From Osedax fenrisi (Eukaryota; Annelida; Polychaeta; Sabellida; Siboglinidae): DNA of 64,000 bases. The stretch covers positions 6,631,321 to 6,695,320 of the forward strand of contig OZ025242.1 in assembly GCA_964019155.1 (NCBI GenBank). Direction: 5' to 3'. The notes below the pieces were generated by a model. The model was given only the letters and a program-made list of their open reading frames with translations. It was not told where the DNA came from and did not search any database. Of this stretch, positions 61,961-64,000 are shown in pieces (positions within the stretch are counted from its first letter, which is position 1; each line of letters begins with the position of its first letter). The position numbers and the translations under genes were made by a program.

Positions 61961-62338
61961 TAATGTAAACAAACAAAATGTCCTTGTTAGATCACCGCGA
62001 TAATTCGGCACATATAGTAGATAACTATCCTGCATAGGGAATAACTTTTAAACTACCTTGCTAACAACACATTAATATATAAGTGTATGTGTGTGACTGT
62101 TTGGATGACTTAACCTATAACCTTTTAAGGAATCAGCCACTCGAGTTCCACCCAGCTCAGGCTTTAGGTAACCGGTTCAAATCAGGGGTCGCGCTAATGT
62201 GCAGTCAACGCAAAAATGGGAAGTCAATAATGTATTTGTGCAGTCAATTTGTCGCCTATGCATGTATAATAATTATATATAACTATTAAAACTATACAAT
62301 ATTAATTGATAAATAATTATTAATAAATATATATATAC

Positions 62339-62655
62339 ATGTGCAGTCAATATTATTCATTAATGAGTCCCCGGTTCAAACCCTGTCCGACGGACAATGT
62401 CCGCAGTACCATTAACATAGGTCGTAAGCTAATAGCACTGGTCAACGGTCGGCTCTCGTCAGAACCACGGATGCATCAGATGCGCGATGCATGCCTTAAA
62501 TCAAGAGAGGCTTCGAATGGACATTACAACCATGTGGTTATAAGTGTAATACTTCATCTTAGTTCCTGGGTGGGATGATATTATAGAGCTAGAGAGAAAG
62601 CTAGAGTCTCTCTAGATCTATGGATGATATGCATCTACAAAATAACAATAACAAT

Positions 62656-62665
<10 letters not shown>
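62339..62665 (+). mobile_element. tRNA-headed SINE, family 1, copy g (5' truncated)
   Basis: B box CCGGTTCAAACCC, then CGGCTCTCGTCAGAACCACG, CTTCGAATGGACATTACAAC and CCTGGGTGGGATGAT. A hairpin insert AGCTAGAGAGAAAGCTAGAG like copy e follows, then an (AATAAC)n tail. Confidence 0.8.
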
Positions 62666-62696
<31 letters not shown>

Positions 62697-63316
62697 GTAA
62701 TATAAATAAGACATGTGGTCAATTTAAAACTCTCCCGCCAAATTCAAAATACCTAATACCTATTATTTCCATTGATAGACGTTAGACATTATTGAACCAT
62801 ACATTATTAATAATACATATATCAGGTGACTATATTAAATATTAACGAATATATACAGTTTACATAGATATATAAACATATAGGACAATTAGATATCTGT
62901 TCAATAAATGAATTATAAATACACGGAAATTCACATGTCAATAACGATTATAATTAAATTGATATTACAAATTCGACATACCCTAATATAGTTACCTAAT
63001 ATGTATATGTATATATGATACTATAGTCTACTATATATATTCCTAACTATATATTGTTAGTGAGGGTTGTACACTTGTGTGTTACGGTTAAAGTTACATA
63101 GCTCATTAACACTTCTAAATATGTTCACCTTGATACTTACATATATCGTGGGGGTCACGTGGGGGTCGCGGGGGGGGGGGGGGGGTCACGTGGGGTCACG
63201 TGGGGGTAACGTCGTGGATTATCATAACTTATGTTAGATACTTAAATAAAATAATTTAAATTATCTATATATATATATTGGATATATTAAAATAATATAA
63301 AATATAATATATAAAA

Positions 63317-63349
<33 letters not shown>

Positions 63350-63350
<1 letters not shown>

Positions 63351-63480
63351 TTTTTGCTTGTATTTTGATTTGTTCATTAATGTCTTGATAAACACGAGAG
63401 AAAACAAGAACCGTCTGTAATCGGACTGGGGACCTGTGGTTTACTAGCTTTTCGTTATCCCACTCAGCCATATCTATAGA
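63350..63480 (-). mobile_element. tRNA-headed SINE, family 2, copy 1
   Basis: Minus strand: ATATGGCTGAGTGGGATAAC head, weak B box, GACGGTTCTTGTTTTCTCTC, GTGTTTATCAAGACATTAAT, AAATCAAAATACAAGC. Confidence 0.7.
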
Positions 63481-63492
63481 TAAATGTATAAC

Positions 63493-63717
63493 ATAAAGAG
63501 CGGATATAAATGGACTCCTCGAAAAGTCATAGACTCGTGCGTGTTATAAATAACTGTTAGGGGCCCGCGACAATACAAATAGTAGACATTTTGTTCTTGT
63601 ATTTTGATTTGTTGTTTCTTGATAAACACAAGAGAAAAACAATAACTGCCTGGAGTCGGACTCGATACATCTGTCTTACTGGTTTTTGTATGTACCATTG
63701 AGCCATATCTATATACA

Positions 63718-63722
<5 letters not shown>
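63493..63722 (-). mobile_element. tRNA-headed SINE, family 2, copy 2
   Basis: Same order as copy 1 (ATATGGCTCAATGG, CAGTTATTGTTTTTCTC, GTGTTTATCAAGAAACAAC, AAATCAAAATACAAG). The 3' part, GTTATAAATAACTG / AGCGGATATAAATGGAC, is shared with 29543-29610. Confidence 0.7.
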
Positions 63723-63763
<41 letters not shown>

Positions 63764-64000
63764 TTTCAATAAATACATATTATTATTATATATATATATA
63801 TATATATTGTAAACTACCCTAATTCGGACCGGCTAAATACAAATGGCTCTAGAGCATTTAATAGTTAATATTTTTCAAATATTTTCAATTTATTATGTAG
63901 ATAATTATATAAAAATACATAAATTCATAACATTACCATATAAAATATTTTTAGTTAAAAAGTTATTTATAAAATACAACCAATTTTATTTTTTCATTTT

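Larger units (their letters stand above)
57639..64000. other. Fascin upstream region, no further gene seen
   Basis: 6.4 kb with SINE copies, TA runs (57795, 58365, 60230, 61214, 61338, 62660, 63315, 63722) and a CT-rich minisatellite. A GC-rich, CpG-containing stretch at 61700-61960 with ATTGG (CCAAT on the minus strand) could be a fascin promoter; this is only inference. Confidence 0.6.

Overview
This window is nuclear DNA from an animal. It has three protein genes split into many short, GC-richer exons, sitting in AT-rich, repeat-laden introns. Exons were rebuilt by eye from conserved protein sequence, reading frame and GT/AG junctions. All three genes are old animal genes: DRG2 (minus strand, positions 583-10118, 3' end beyond the left edge), COX11 (plus strand, 11323-19265, complete) and a fascin gene (minus strand, 20013-57638, complete coding region, eight exons over 37.6 kb). 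The fascin resembles both vertebrate fascin and Drosophila singed. An invertebrate, perhaps a spiralian, is my guess, but nothing here fixes the species.

Layout: 1-10118 holds DRG2 exons 8 to 1. 10119-11322 is an AT-rich divergent intergenic region that could serve as a shared promoter for DRG2 and COX11. 11323-19265 is COX11 with five exons. 19266-20012 is the convergent gap between the COX11 and fascin stop codons. 20013-57638 is fascin, whose introns 6 and 4 (10.9 and 12.8 kb) carry most of the repeats, including a 4.4-kb satellite of about 200 copies of a 22-bp unit. 57639-64000 is fascin upstream sequence with no further recognised gene.

Repeats: a tRNA-headed SINE family (about seven clear copies plus weaker ones), a second tRNA-headed family, an 8-bp-TSD hAT-like MITE family (three copies), a fold-back family of about 100 bp with GGGTATCCCACTA ends, a CCCAGC-ended MITE family (two copies), many TA, CA/GT and ACT microsatellites, and several perfect or near-perfect hairpins.

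Two patterns stand out. First, 14 of the 19 reconstructed 5' splice sites have T at intron position +3 (GTT, often GTTAG) instead of the usual A or G. Second, many tandem arrays are built from, or abut, splice junctions: copies of acceptor plus exon start, copies of exon end plus donor, or units that each look like a branch point, pyrimidine tract and AG in the sense orientation of the host gene. The three genes have unrelated known jobs (translation-linked GTPase, mitochondrial copper delivery, actin bundling), so their adjacency implies no pathway.
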